This document shows positions 12,020-23,176 of a stretch of 64,000 nucleotides of DNA, piece by piece (position 1 is the first letter of the stretch; the number at the start of each line of letters is the position of its first letter). This stretch comes from Epichloe hybrida (taxonomy: Eukaryota; Ascomycota; Sordariomycetes; Hypocreales; Clavicipitaceae), in contig JAFEKR010000007.1 of NCBI GenBank assembly GCA_019022495.1, positions 2,294,001 through 2,358,000 on the forward strand, given 5' to 3'. A program made the translations under genes and the position numbers. The notes under the pieces are model-generated. The model did no database searches. It saw only the letters and a program-made list of their open reading frames with translations, and was not told the DNA's origin.

Positions 12020-12786
12020 ATGCCCAGCTGGAGAGAAGAATATCTCGCGTCCCTCAAGGACGCTGAGCTCCAAAACCCCGTCAACATGGAGCTCGTTCAG
12101 ACATGTCCGTCCCCACCCACCTGTTTGAGTGATGGGCAGCCGAACTAACCAGCCAGGCAGGCTCACAGATGGCCGATCGCATATCTGCGCTGGAGGCCGA
12201 GAAGGCAGCCCTGGAATCTCGCGTCTCGAATGTCCATGCAGGCGCCGACGCTGCGGCATCAAAACCCGGGGCTTTGCCAGCTTCAGACGATCCGGGCGTC
12301 GCCCAACTGCGCCTAGACCTGGCCGAGTGTCTCCGGTCAAAGGGCGTTTCGGAAACTCGGGTGCGAGCAGCAGAGGAGGAGTTGAAAAGGCTGCGCACCA
12401 GGTCAAAGGATGATTCGCGCTCCATCAAGAATCTAACCACCGAGAAGACGATGCTCACAACCAGGTTGAAAGACAGGGAGCATGAACTACGTGAGAAGCG
12501 AAAGTTGCTAGAGGTACGGTATTGCTCGCTTGCATTATAAAAGGTGACCCCGGTGGCTGCGTGAAGAAGAACAGAACAGAAAAGTGACTGACTCTAAGAA
12601 TGAACAAAAAAAAATTAGCAAGTACAAGACGAAATGATTACATTAAATCTTCAAATGTCCGTGGCCGAAAGGGAGAGGGACAAGGTTAAGAAGGAGAACA
12701 AGGAGCTTGTCGAAAGATGGATGAAGCGCATGGCCCAAGAAGCTGACGCCATGAACCTCGCCAACGAACCTCTGTTCGGTCAATGA
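12020..12786 (+). CDS. ATG16: Autophagy protein Atg16
   Basis: Atg16 dimerises and joins Atg12-Atg5 to form the E3-like complex that lipidates Atg8 on the phagophore. Exons 12020-12104, 12161-12513 and 12619-12786 give 201 aa, the usual size of the short fungal form without WD repeats. The N-terminal Atg5-binding helix is visible (MPSWREEYLASLKDAE), followed by a long coiled coil (QMADRISALEAEKAALESR … MLTTRLKDREHELREKRKL) and the conserved tail ENKELVERWMKRMAQEADAM. Intron 1 splits a Cys codon (VQ-T-C-S-Q). The start is chosen because it opens the conserved WREEYL motif and all three exons then stay in phase. The divergent neighbour is VPS16, which acts in fusion of autophagosomes with the vacuole, so the pairing is functionally coherent. 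Confidence 0.93.
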
Positions 12787-13057
12787 GGCGACATGACGAC
12801 AAAACAATAATTCACTGCGCAAGACCCAAACCACCACAAGGGGCTCCTTTTTAGTGACGACTCGTGAGCGGAGAGAAGATCCGCACAAAGCGATGCTGTA
12901 TTGGGTATGTATGCATGTATACGCGCATGGGTTTGCTAAACTCTCTACTTCCTTACCTTATAACCGGAAAGAAATGTACCAGCTCTTCCATGATGCATAT
13001 CCAAAGGCTGTAGTACATCGTATACTGACGAGGATAATTCCTACTCTATAGTTGATA

Positions 13058-14592
13058 CTACTTGCGAGTGGATATGAAATACGGTCCACCGGCATTCGTC
13101 CAGCTCACGAATCCTTCCGGATATGTGCATTCTTCCACATCAAGGATGGTGCTGCCCACATCGTTGATGTTGTGGCTGCTCTTGAAATCAGCAACGAATG
13201 ATTTCAGCGATATGATCTTGCAGCCCGGTTTCAAGTCCAAGAACATGCGCACCAGGTCGTCATTCAGCTGCGACGTGAACGCTTTATTGTTGACGAGCAC
13301 GACATCTGCTCGTTTCAAGGCCTCGTGTATAACGGGGTTCTTGCGGAAGTCACCCCGCTCGAGCTGCACCTTGCCAGGCTTGATTCCCCATAGCATGCAC
13401 CTCGCGTCGAATTCCTTGATCTGAAGCTCGGCGAGATTGCAGGCATTCTCCATCATTTCGCAACCCCAGCTTTCGCAGCCAATCTCCAGTGCGGCCTGCA
13501 AACACACGTTGCCCACGCCAGAACCGAGGTCGACAAAGACCTGGTCCAGCGTCATTTTGATCTGCTCGACGAGAAGTTTGGAAATGAAGGGATGCAGCAG
13601 CTCTCCGTAGACATAGTCGGTGCCATTTTCATATTTCGACAGCAGTTCCACGCTCGGGGCCACTGTTCGGTCATAAACCTGGTCCAGAATAAAAGCCACC
13701 AGCTGCTGTGGGAGCTCGTGCATGGCATCGAGGTTTTTTGCAATGATTCCATCTTCAACCAGTCCTAATAATGTCTCGTTGTACTCGTGCAGTGCGGCTT
13801 TGAATCCGGCTAAATCCTGAATGTTCCGATTCGATGCCTTCTCCAGTCGTCGGATCAGTCCAGTATTGATGTTCGTGAATGGCTCGGCTTCATCATCGGT
13901 GAGATACGTCTCGGCGACGTGGCGAACGATTCTTATGCTGGCTTCGACAGCGTCTATCTTGTCTTTACCCCATACAAGTTCAAATCTGTACCAAAGTAGG
14001 GGGGGAAAAAAACAGAACTTGTTAGCACTAAAGAAATAGAAAAGCAGACCGACATCCCCGGGATCCAGTGGCATGTAGTACGTACTTTTCTCTAGGCTGC
14101 ATACTGGGATACTGCAACTCTATCGCAACGTCTTCTTTCTGCGCGCCCATGACAGGCACGCACTTGGCCTCGAGCGACGCCACCTCCACGGCATGTATGA
14201 AGTCGAGGTCATCATTGCGACCCTCGAACGCCCGCGAGTGTCTAAGGTTGCGGTCCGAGCCCAAGTGCTTATCCTCGGACGTGCCTCTGCGCTGCCTCTT
14301 CCTCGTATCCAGGCTCATCCACCCATCGTCTTCGTTTTCGCTGTCCTTGTCGAACGCGATGCGATCCGTACCCGGCGATCGCTTCACCGACGACGCGGGG
14401 CCGCCGGTCTTGCGCTTCCGCTCCCGCCGCTTCTCGTCCGACGACGACGAGGGATACGGCGAGTGACTCTCGTGACGACCCGACGGGGGCTTCGGCGACG
14501 GCCGCGCCGCGGCGGGTGAGGATCGCGATGACGACACACCCGTTGACGCTGGGCCAGGGGGGCCAGGACGATGTTTCGGCTTGAGCTTGCTA

Positions 14593-14624
<32 letters not shown>

Positions 14625-14705
14625 GCGTTCCACGAGCACCTTTTCGATCCGGATCTTGGGCGGATCAACCTTGAACTTGTTCCCTTTGCCACCGAGAAGA
14701 GGCAT
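13058..14705 (-). CDS. DOT1: Histone H3 lysine-79 methyltransferase Dot1
   Basis: Dot1 transfers methyl groups from AdoMet to H3K79 in the nucleosome and acts in silencing and DNA-damage checkpoints. Exons 14086-14705 and 13058-13985 give 515 aa. The first ~200 residues are disordered, basic and Pro-rich, with a run of 11 prolines encoded by (GCC/GGC)n at about 14592-14625 that probably helps DNA contact. The catalytic domain shows [12 protein letters not shown], motif [19 protein letters not shown], a Trp-rich motif ESWGCEMM, and [17 protein letters not shown]. The C-terminus is GPYFISTRK. Intron 13986-14085 splits a Lys codon. The start is the first ATG of the exon, 62 nt from an A14 run at 14767-14780 in the leader. 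There is no competing family for this motif set. Confidence 0.95.
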
Positions 14706-16190
14706 GGCGACAAGGAAAGAAAAGGGGATACCTCGGGTGAGGAGGGGTGGTTTTCCCTTTTGTCCGAAAAAAAAAAAAAAGGGGGTTTAAACTTCTCGTA
14801 TAGCCCGCGTGAAAAGTAAATGGAGAAGAAAAAATCCAAGAAGAAAGAAGGGAAAAAAAAAAAAATACCAAGGGACCAGTGTAAAACGGGTGGCGCTCCG
14901 CTCCGCTCCAACTAAAAAGTCTGTGTCCAGTGTCTTGTGAGCCAAAGTGAGTGGACGACCAGCGACCGCGGCGGGCAAAAAAAAAGAAAGGGCGTTTCGT
15001 CTCGAGGGAGGCTGTCTGCCGTGAGAGTGGTGATGCGCGAAAGAAAAATTGCCCAATAATAAATCAAATCAATAAGGCGATGACAGTCCAACAAAATCTA
15101 ATGATGGGTATGATGGGTAAGGAATCCGGAGTGAAGACTCGGCCTTCTCATGGATGGCGATTGATCTGTTCCTCCATCCAGACGCGTTGTCAAGGTAAGG
15201 TAAAAGTGCGTGACGCGGGGCGAAAAAGCAACCTACCGGAGAGTACGTCCGTACGGAGCAGATAAGTTGGCCTTTTTAGCTGGTCCCTGAGATCCCCGAG
15301 CCCCGTTTGTCCTGGTGGGATTGGTTCACGGGAGGCGAGAGGGCCCGCCTCGGGTGCAAGCAAAAGTGGGGGTAAAACTCCGGGCAAAACCTGTTGCTCG
15401 TTATTATTAGGAGGTGGGCAAAATGCACAATGAGGAATTCAGGACGGGATGCCAGGATAATGGGCAACGTTCCGCGATCGAGGAGAAACTGTGCATAAAG
15501 TACAATGATATGTGGCCTAAGCTCTTGCTTTCTGCAACAAGCACTCCGTCCCTTTGACCAAGTTATGTACGACGATAAGCCGTCCGCTACCCTAGAGAAC
15601 AATTGTCGCTTTCGAGGCACAACGCAAGTTGAGGACAGGAGCCAGAGCAGGTGGCTGTCCCAATGATAACCTGTGTGTGGCGCTGAAAAAATCACCATGA
15701 GCCAAATTGAGTACACGTATCGTCTGTCGTTGTATTCACTCGTCACAGAGAGAGGCGTGACTTGCTCACTAGAAAGCATGCCCCCATCACCAGTCTTGAC
15801 AACGAGCTCTCCCAGTAGACTGTGTCAATTGGTATTCTACGTCTAAAAATGAACCGGAAATCCAATCCGCTTGAAACCAGCCAAGTAATACTCAATGTGA
15901 GGTCATGTGGCGCCACGCCCCTAGCTGTACCCGTGCTAAAAGTGAAACAGTCATGCAGACTGAAATGCAGACATGCAAAAGCTTTTGTAGCAAATCCGTA
16001 CCAAGATACGCCTGATGGATGGAACCTTGAACCAGATCAAGCCAGAAGAAAAAAAAAACACAAAAAAAAAAAAAAAAAAAAAACAGGAAACCCCTTTCCC
16101 TAGTACAAGTTGATATTGCAGCTGAACACTGAATCCTTCAAGACACTAGATCCGTTTTCATGCGATGCCCCCCCCCCAAAGAAAAAAAAA

Positions 16191-16655
16191 TCAAGCTTTG
16201 CTATTGTAGGCACTCTGATGAATATGATCCCCGAAATATCGGCTCCTCGTCTGGGGTACCGAGCCACAGGTGTTTCCGGCCCAAACCCCAGTATAATTGC
16301 CGAGCTGCAGGGCGTATCGATCATCCTCGACAACGCAGTAGTCGACGCGACGCTCGATAGATCTCCGATATTTCGTCTTGTCCTTCTCCATCTCCCGCCC
16401 CTGCTTCCGGGAAGTGGCCGGTGCTGCGGACAGCTGTCGCCGTCGCTGTTCCTGGTCCACGCCGTACGAATGCATGTCCTCGACTTCCAGGGAACCGACC
16501 AGTGTTCTTTCGCTGTCGTTCACGTCCATGTTGGAGATGGATGTTTCAGAGATGCGCCGAACGTATGAGTCGGCAATCGAGGCTCGTCGACGACAGGAAA
16601 ACTCCCTGGAGTTGATATTTGCGAGAGATGAGGCCCAATGTTTGACAGATGGCAT
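16191..16655 (-). CDS. Possible small hypothetical protein
   Basis: An uninterrupted minus-strand frame from the ATG at 16655 codes for ~154 residues: basic N-terminal half with SREFSCRRRASIADSYV, then EVEDMHSYGVDQEQRRRQL, and a Cys/Trp-containing end. A further in-frame ATG lies at 16727. I recognise no domain and see no signal peptide or membrane segment. The last ~35 residues may read through an unspliced intron. Support is only length and a protein-like composition, so it may be non-coding. Confidence 0.3.
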   Translation of the reverse strand: MPSVKHWASSLANINSREFSCRRRASIADSYVRRISETSISNMDVNDSERTLVGSLEVEDMHSYGVDQEQRRRQLSAAPATSRKQGREMEKDKTKYRRSIERRVDYCVVEDDRYALQLGNYTGVWAGNTCGSVPQTRSRYFGDHIHQSAYNSKA

Positions 16656-17503
16656 CGTTGGGTGCGCGTGCAAAAGATCGACTGGTTGAACTAGTGCAAC
16701 GTTGATTGGGCGCAACCAAGCCGGCAACCTGGGTCGTCAAAAAGTCTGCGATGGCGCGCGCGCGGGATTAATGTTGCAGACCAGACTGAGATTGACACCC
16801 GGCAGTATGACGGATTCGAAGCGAACCTCGTCGGTGTTGTTTCGACACGAAGGGGATGGACGGACTGGTCCGAGCAGGTTTATAGAAACAAGAGGAAACA
16901 CCGGAAGAAGATGGACGTGGAGAGCAGAGGCAGAGGCAGAGGTCGAGGCTGTAAGTACTCCGTTTTACGGATGAAAAGGCATCATCACAAGGGCGACGAA
17001 CCCGACTGCCGAGCAAAAAAGCAACCACCAACTCGAGGGCCAGCTCCACCAGCGGGGTGGCGGGGTGGCGGGGGGGTGGGAATGATGGGAATGGTGGGCG
17101 TGTTGCTGCTCGTTGGCGCTGGATGCTGCTGGATGCTGCTGGATGCTGGATGCTGGATCCCCTGTGATGTACAACCCACTGTACTCCGTACACTGCGAAG
17201 CCAATAAACAGCCCGAGCCCGAGTAGCATCTGGAGGAAGCGCGCAGTACATACGGATCCGTACATACACATATGTACTCCGTACAACAGCACAAGTGATA
17301 GTCAGTCACCCCCCGCCGCTCCGCCAGCCCATACATGATAGCCGCGCAGGGTGCTCAAGGCTAGAGGACCAGGACCAGGACCAGGGGTCAGGGGGGCGAG
17401 CCGGCTCGAGTGGGGCCATCAGGACGAACCGGAAGGGCAGCCATGTCCCTTTGGCCTCTAGGGTATGTATGTCTTGCCCGGTGATGTTGCCAGCTTTCCC
17501 CGG

Positions 17504-17532
17504 CTGACACTGACACTGACACTGACACTGAC
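17504..17532. repeat. Hexamer tandem repeat (TGACAC)n
   Basis: About five perfect tandem copies of TGACAC lie in intergenic sequence, followed by a degenerate copy. Confidence 0.85.
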
Positions 17533-18689
17533 AGACCTGACAGTACCTGACGGACAAGGACAGGGAGAGATGGGATGGGAATCATGGGATGGATGGACGA
17601 CGACAGCCGCTAGTGAGACGGCATCATTTCGACGCATGTTGTGAGCGGCACCGCAAGGTTGCGAAACATGTCAACCCAAATGGCATTCGTGCTTCGCTCC
17701 GGCGCCTTGCCGCAGCATCATATCCGATCTGCGAGGACGACAACACGTGAAAAGCGCGTTTGGATCGATCCCAAGAGCATGCACGACACCAACAGACTGG
17801 GACAGTTCTTCAACGCACTGTTATATCAGTACGAAACACTAAACGCATCGCACTTTTTGTCGCCGTTTCCATGCGTCCTGTCAAGGCATCACATGTCACT
17901 CTTTCTTGGGCTTGTCAATTCAAAAAAAAAAAAAAAAAAAGTGGACTACGAGCTAATAGCGCCAGGAATACCGTCTTGGGACTGACCAGAGGAAAGCCAC
18001 CAACATCAACGCTAAAGAAAAAAAAACGTTCTTGACGACAAACTAGGCCTTCGGCTGACAAGGGGGGGTTACCTTACATTACAAGATGAATTTGGCTGGG
18101 GTGGTTCATTCGAGGTCTCGGCTTTCAACCCCAGCAGGAGGCGCCATTGAGTTTGTCCAACTCCATCTTTGCGCCCTTGCCTATCCCGGCCTCTCCATCT
18201 TGCAACCATGTACCATGTAAGGCGGAGCAAAAATTCACACGAGAGGGCGCTCCATGGGCCCAATCTTGGTGTCGAGGGAACGAATGCCAAGTCTTTTATC
18301 CCCATAATTAGATACGGCAAGCGGGGGTGATGATGTGGGCTGAGAGAGCAACGAAAATGCCCAGTTCAATATTATAATTCTTCGCCAAGGTGAAATTCGC
18401 GGAGCCAGCTCCGGTCCAATGACCGACAGGAACAGTCCGTAACATACGCTCGCTAATACCAACTCGCGCTACTTCTTCCGCGGACGGAAAAAACCCCGCC
18501 GGTGGAACACCCCAACTAAAATCAGATTGGAGACGTCGCCGCCCCATTCAAGGATGAGGATCCTGCATCAAGTCCACGTCAACATTGCTATGGAATGGGT
18601 CCTGACGATGCACAACTGCACGGTGTGCTAGGAAAATGTGGGAGAAGGAAGTACGTCCGTGTACGGACTACAGATCCGTAGACGGGGCC

Positions 18690-18716
18690 TTTTTTTTTTT
18701 TTTTTTTTTTTTTTTT
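18690..18716. repeat. T27 homopolymer tract
   Basis: An uninterrupted run of ~27 T in intergenic DNA. It is among the longest of about twenty A/T tracts of 14 nt or more in this window. Confidence 0.85.
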
Positions 18717-19468
18717 CACGACTTTGATTTCTTTCGCAGTAGCCCAAGTCTGTTGGGTGAGTGAGTGTCCCACGATCACAAGGCAAATCAACATGTTGTC
18801 AAAATAAATCGCTCACATTGTGTGTCTGGAAAACTTGGCAACTGGCGGGTTGCTCTGACCCGGCCGGTTTCCATCATCAGTTTTTGATCGCGGAGGCTTC
18901 CGGCCGAGATCGGTGAACCTTATTACTTCGGGCTGTCCAACCAACTTCGCAAGCCGGAAAATTGAGTCCAATCCGGCTTCTTCTTCACCCTTCTTCTTCT
19001 TCACCCCTTTACAATGGACAACCCGCGATACCATCATCTCCCGCGCACTTCTGGCATCGGCATCCTCCTCCGTCCGAGGCACTGTTACCCCAAAACCTCC
19101 AAGTGTGCATATGTACTCCGTAGTCAACGCACATCCATGGGAGAAATGACAACCTCTAAACGTCTATGCTTGCTCACGAATTGAAAAATCGCCCGTACAT
19201 GACGTACACAACAAACGGGACACCTGGACTGTGGATATGAACACGGCACACGGGGACGAGATTTTTTTCATCGTCTGCCTCGCCTGGCCCGTGTTTGAAT
19301 GTTGGTCTCGTCACCGACGCCGCTTGCAGGTGGAGACGGAACCGGAACCTGGGCGATAACACCAAAATTCAACTACATACACACAGGCAAGTCATCGCCG
19401 TCATTCATTCATGCCCCATTCAAACTCAATTCGGAATCTGTTGCATACCAGGTTCCGGCCGCACTAAA

Positions 19469-22387
19469 TTACCGCTTCAAGGTTCTCTGTTTTTCTGCAT
19501 TGGTGGCCACATTTCTGCCTTCCACCAACAAGCCCTTCTTCCTCCTCACGCCATCCATGTACCTCTTGGCCACATTTTCCTTGTCCGCCAGCTCGCCCAG
19601 ATCTTCCAAGTCGTCTTCCGTGAAGGGCACCCAGAATGGATCCTCGTCGAGGATTTCGAATCCAGCAAACACCAGTTGAGGCTGTGCCGCACCGCTGGTT
19701 CTCTTGCGCATTTCGTCGGCAAATCCGAAACTCTCGGCAACAGGGAGCACTGCTTGGATCGTGAAGAAGGGCGTGCCTTCTTTCATTGTTTCAGCGACTA
19801 CTCGTCCGCGACGACGGGTGAGGACGTCGTAGACGCGGCCGAGGACCTCGGTGGACGCTTGGATCTCAACGCTATACATGGCGAGCATGAGGCGAGGAGA
19901 CCAGTCGAGGAAGGCTGATCGTAGGGAGGCCTGGAAGGTTTTGATAATCTCGCTGGTAAGTCGGCTGAGCTTGTCAGGGGCCGGTGTGCCGTCCTCAGTG
20001 AGGTCGAGCGTGATGTCTTCGATGAATACTGCGACGCCTTGCAATGGCTCATGGCAGAGCGGCCCTTGGGCCATGGCCAGTTGGAAGGCATGTGCGATCT
20101 TGTCTGCTAGGTGGCCTGGGTGGAGAGTCTCACCAGCACGTGGAGCTGTCGTGTCGCTGTCTTTGTTGGGACCAAAGACCTTTGTGAGTATGTTGTCTTT
20201 CGTAGCATCGATGAGCAAGTTGGGACCTGTTCTTCTAGGACCAAAGGCAGCGATATGATCGATGAGGTTTTTCCACACGTCGCGACCCTTGCCGGTCTCC
20301 AACTGCTTTTGCAACTGCTTCTTAAGCTCATCGACAGAAAGTGCGTGGGCTGCGGTGACTATTGTGTCGGGAGCGATGCTGTTCGCTCCGTCTCCTTGTT
20401 CCTGTTCGTCTCCCGACTCAGCGCTTTTGGTCTCCATGTAGAGATGCTTGATCGCATCGCCGCCGTGTTTGAGCAAGAAATCCGTGACATTAGACGGTAA
20501 TGGACGAAGACGCAATGACATGGTGACTTGTTTTGAACTTGTCGTCCCCACGACCGCACCTCTGCCGAGCTCCTTATTCGCAGGAGGACGCATCTCCTCT
20601 GCCCTGACAATGGTCTCTCTGTACGGGACGATGGGTGTACCAGCCTGGATATCACACCTTGCAAATCTTTCCTTTTTGCCTTCGAGGCCCCCGATGCCGA
20701 ACACCACACCGGCGGGAACCGAATCCAGGGACTCCAGGTTTCGGCCCATGAGCATGTATAGGGCGGAAACTGTCACTTCTTGTGGCTGAGGGTCTGCGGT
20801 GGGATAAGCAGGTGACCACTTGGGCGGGATGACGTAGAGTTTGTCGCCGACTGAAAGCGTTCCAGAGTAGATGCGAGCGAATCCTATCAAATGTTCAGGA
20901 TCCGCTTTTTGGTCCTCCTGCTCCGTGTTGTTGAGATCGTCGATGTGAGTGTTATCCAGCGCCTCTGTGATACTGCCCATGGCATTCTCGCTTGCGTGCT
21001 GGGCCGCCTTGGCAACCTCAGCTCGTTTCTTACGAGCAAGCTCACGGGCCTCTTCTCCGCTCATCTGACCACCAGGCTTTCTCTTGTTCTCGGGCAATTC
21101 GCTCTCCGGGACTGACACCATCTTGCTGACATAGGCGACTACAGGGTCTGTTTTTTCATGCTTGAACGTGACCATGGCCTCTTTGATGGCCTCATCCACA
21201 ACTTCTGATCCGGGAGATCGTTCAACGAGATCGGGAATTCGCTCGGCTTGAGCAGCAGGTGGTGATGGGAGCGATTCAATGACGGATACCAACAGCGCCG
21301 TGGAGAGGGGCAGCCAAGACGCGAAAACAGTTGTCAGAAGGAGTCGCGGATCACGCGCTCTAACAACATGAGGCGGTATAGAGAGATTCAAGGATTTGGT
21401 GACCTTTTCCAACATTGCCGGATCGCCCTTGCCGTTGCCCCCGCCACAGGTTGCCTGATATACCGTCCACACGGGTTCCAGGACTAGCTGGACGAACATG
21501 GGCTTTAAATTCCGACCCTTGAGGTGTTTTGGCCCGAGAACCTTTTTCGTCTTGGGATCCAAATAAAAATTCCCCCATAGAACCTTTTCCATCAGCCCAC
21601 GCTTGATGCCTAGTTTGTTCTCGTATAAACTGGAAAACTGGCGACATGTGAACGCCCAACCGTCAACGGCACTGCTAAAGATGACATTGTTCTTCTCCGG
21701 AGCAAAGTAAATATCCTCATCGTCCCGCTCCTCAAATTGTAGCTCGCCAGCGTCTGAAAAGTCGTCATCTACAGAGGCTTTAGCAGCAGCCGCTGCGTTG
21801 ACTCGCTCCTCCATCTTCTCTCTCCAATTGAGGTCCTCTTCCATTCGTTCGCCTTGGAAGAAACTGCCCAGCACGGCATTGACTTGCTCGAGCAATTTGC
21901 TCAAATGAACGTAGGCCTCGGCGGGAGTCATCTTCAGCTCTGTTACCAAGCGGTCCATCTTGTTGATGACAAGCAGGGGCTTCAGCTTTTCTGTCCATGT
22001 CTGCCGTAAAACCGTCACGGTTTGGCTGCAGACACCTTCCACGGCATCGACGAGCACAACGGCGCCGTCGCAGAGCCGCGAGGCTGTTGACACTTCGCTG
22101 CTGAAGTCAATGTGCCCTGGTGAGTCGATCAGGTTGATGAGGTACTCCTTTGGTTGGGGAGCTGCCTCTGGCGCGGACCGTCTGAGCATGGAGAAGTATA
22201 GTGAGATGGCTGACGATTCCATGGTGATGCCTCTTAGTTGTTCGTCAGGGCGGGAGTCGAGATATCGAATCTTGCCGGCGAGCTTGGGTGAAATAATGCC
22301 ATTTGTAGCAAGAAGGGCATCTGTGAGTGATGTTTTGCCATGGTCGACGTGAGCTAGAATACATATCTGCAGTCCGCGGTCAGTCAT
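19469..22387 (-). CDS. RIA1: Elongation factor-like GTPase EFL1/Ria1 (60S maturation)
   Basis: EFL1 is an EF-2-like GTPase that works with the SBDS protein Sdo1 to release Tif6 from late cytoplasmic 60S subunits. All G motifs are present: G1 AHVDHGKT (residues 12-19), G2 RGITMESS (52-59), G3 DSPGH (88-92), G4 NKMD (142-145). EFL1 rather than EF-2 identity comes from the acidic insert (…DDDFSDAGELQFEERDDEDIYF…), WGNFYLDPKTKKV, and the long domain II insertion. The C-terminus is typical (…LADKENVAKRYMDGVRRKKGLLVEGR…). The 972-aa exon is uninterrupted. The N-terminus is doubtful: the ATG at 22387 is preceded by no normal leader, and CTGAC…CTGCAG directly before Ile-Cys-Ile looks like a branch site and acceptor. 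The true first exon is probably upstream but was not found. Confidence 0.93.
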   Translation of the reverse strand: MTDRGLQICILAHVDHGKTSLTDALLATNGIISPKLAGKIRYLDSRPDEQLRGITMESSAISLYFSMLRRSAPEAAPQPKEYLINLIDSPGHIDFSSEVSTASRLCDGAVVLVDAVEGVCSQTVTVLRQTWTEKLKPLLVINKMDRLVTELKMTPAEAYVHLSKLLEQVNAVLGSFFQGERMEEDLNWREKMEERVNAAAAAKASVDDDFSDAGELQFEERDDEDIYFAPEKNNVIFSSAVDGWAFTCRQFSSLYENKLGIKRGLMEKVLWGNFYLDPKTKKVLGPKHLKGRNLKPMFVQLVLEPVWTVYQATCGGGNGKGDPAMLEKVTKSLNLSIPPHVVRARDPRLLLTTVFASWLPLSTALLVSVIESLPSPPAAQAERIPDLVERSPGSEVVDEAIKEAMVTFKHEKTDPVVAYVSKMVSVPESELPENKRKPGGQMSGEEARELARKKRAEVAKAAQHASENAMGSITEALDNTHIDDLNNTEQEDQKADPEHLIGFARIYSGTLSVGDKLYVIPPKWSPAYPTADPQPQEVTVSALYMLMGRNLESLDSVPAGVVFGIGGLEGKKERFARCDIQAGTPIVPYRETIVRAEEMRPPANKELGRGAVVGTTSSKQVTMSLRLRPLPSNVTDFLLKHGGDAIKHLYMETKSAESGDEQEQGDGANSIAPDTIVTAAHALSVDELKKQLQKQLETGKGRDVWKNLIDHIAAFGPRRTGPNLLIDATKDNILTKVFGPNKDSDTTAPRAGETLHPGHLADKIAHAFQLAMAQGPLCHEPLQGVAVFIEDITLDLTEDGTPAPDKLSRLTSEIIKTFQASLRSAFLDWSPRLMLAMYSVEIQASTEVLGRVYDVLTRRRGRVVAETMKEGTPFFTIQAVLPVAESFGFADEMRKRTSGAAQPQLVFAGFEILDEDPFWVPFTEDDLEDLGELADKENVAKRYMDGVRRKKGLLVEGRNVATNAEKQRTLKR

Positions 22388-23176
22388 CACCTGCAGTGAG
22401 AGTGAAGCTGGGACCTCAGAAGCAGACCTCCGCAGCTCACTTGATGCGCAGTGTACCAGTCTTGGATTATACCACGTCCTTCTCTCCTGGGGTTTTTTTT
22501 TTCTTTGCGCGAAGCCCTTTGGAGATTTGCTCAGCAGAGCTCTTTTTCTTTCTCTTTTTAATGGTTGTGCTCACAGGCTCGGCCTGATTGGACCATGGTG
22601 TGTGACTCCTCCAATCCAAGTTTTGCTCCACAAGTCTGTGACGCCTCTGGGTCCTTTGGCAAGACGATGGGGCATGCCAATACAGGAGAGTGATTAGAGT
22701 GAAAATGTGATGATGAGTGATGATGAGTCAAGATAGCGATATGCATCTCTTGGGTGAAGGATCATGCATGAATGGGGAGAAATTATTGGTTGATTGCTTA
22801 TTTACAGCGAAGCTCGAGTTGTGTCCCTCCGTCACTTCCTCGCTCTTATTGCCGTTGCCGCTGCTCCTCGCTTGCCCATGGCCCATGACATCTTTATTAT
22901 GCTGCCCCCGCTTCAATCCCGCCGCCCACCCATGGAGGTTGCTCGGTAATACAGAGTACCTGCAAGCGATATGCACAAAGCCCGCATTCATTTCGCGATA
23001 GACGCATATTGGCACCACAAGCCCTAACAGCACGAAAATTCCGCGAGAGCTTCTCAAGCCCCTCAGTCTAAGCGCAAAATTTCGGTTGGTCCCTTGTGCC
23101 CCTCACTCCCGCGCCTTCGACTCCTCACGAGACGAACGACGACGACGACCAAGACGAGCGACGCGAACCACCCAAA
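22388..23176. promoter_or_regulatory. Divergent promoter of EFL1 and eIF3l
   Basis: About 790 bp lies between the start codons of two oppositely oriented genes of the translation apparatus. It likely contains an unidentified first EFL1 exon. A T10 run occurs near 22493-22502, TGATGA repeats at 22708-22725, and a GC-rich belt near 22840-22940. Confidence 0.55.

Larger units (their letters stand above)
14706..19468. other. Gene-poor region between DOT1 and EFL1
   Basis: About 4.8 kb with only one weak ORF (16191-16655, listed separately). It holds the DOT1 leader, A19 and T27 tracts (17922-17940, 18690-18716), a fragmented A-run near 16048-16084, a TGACAC hexamer array at 17504-17532, and three copies of TACTCCGTA (17182, 17275, 19114). 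Promoter-like GC-rich and pyrimidine-rich stretches alternate, and no transposase, tRNA or rRNA motif was found. Confidence 0.5.

Noticed and set aside
17641..17985. 114-codon plus-strand ORF
   Set aside because: It depends on reading through an A19 run as poly-Lys; no homology seen and no splice sites.
18301..18500. rRNA-like words (GTGAAATTCGCGG) near 18390
   Set aside because: The flanking sequence does not continue as 18S, 5.8S, 28S or 5S rRNA.
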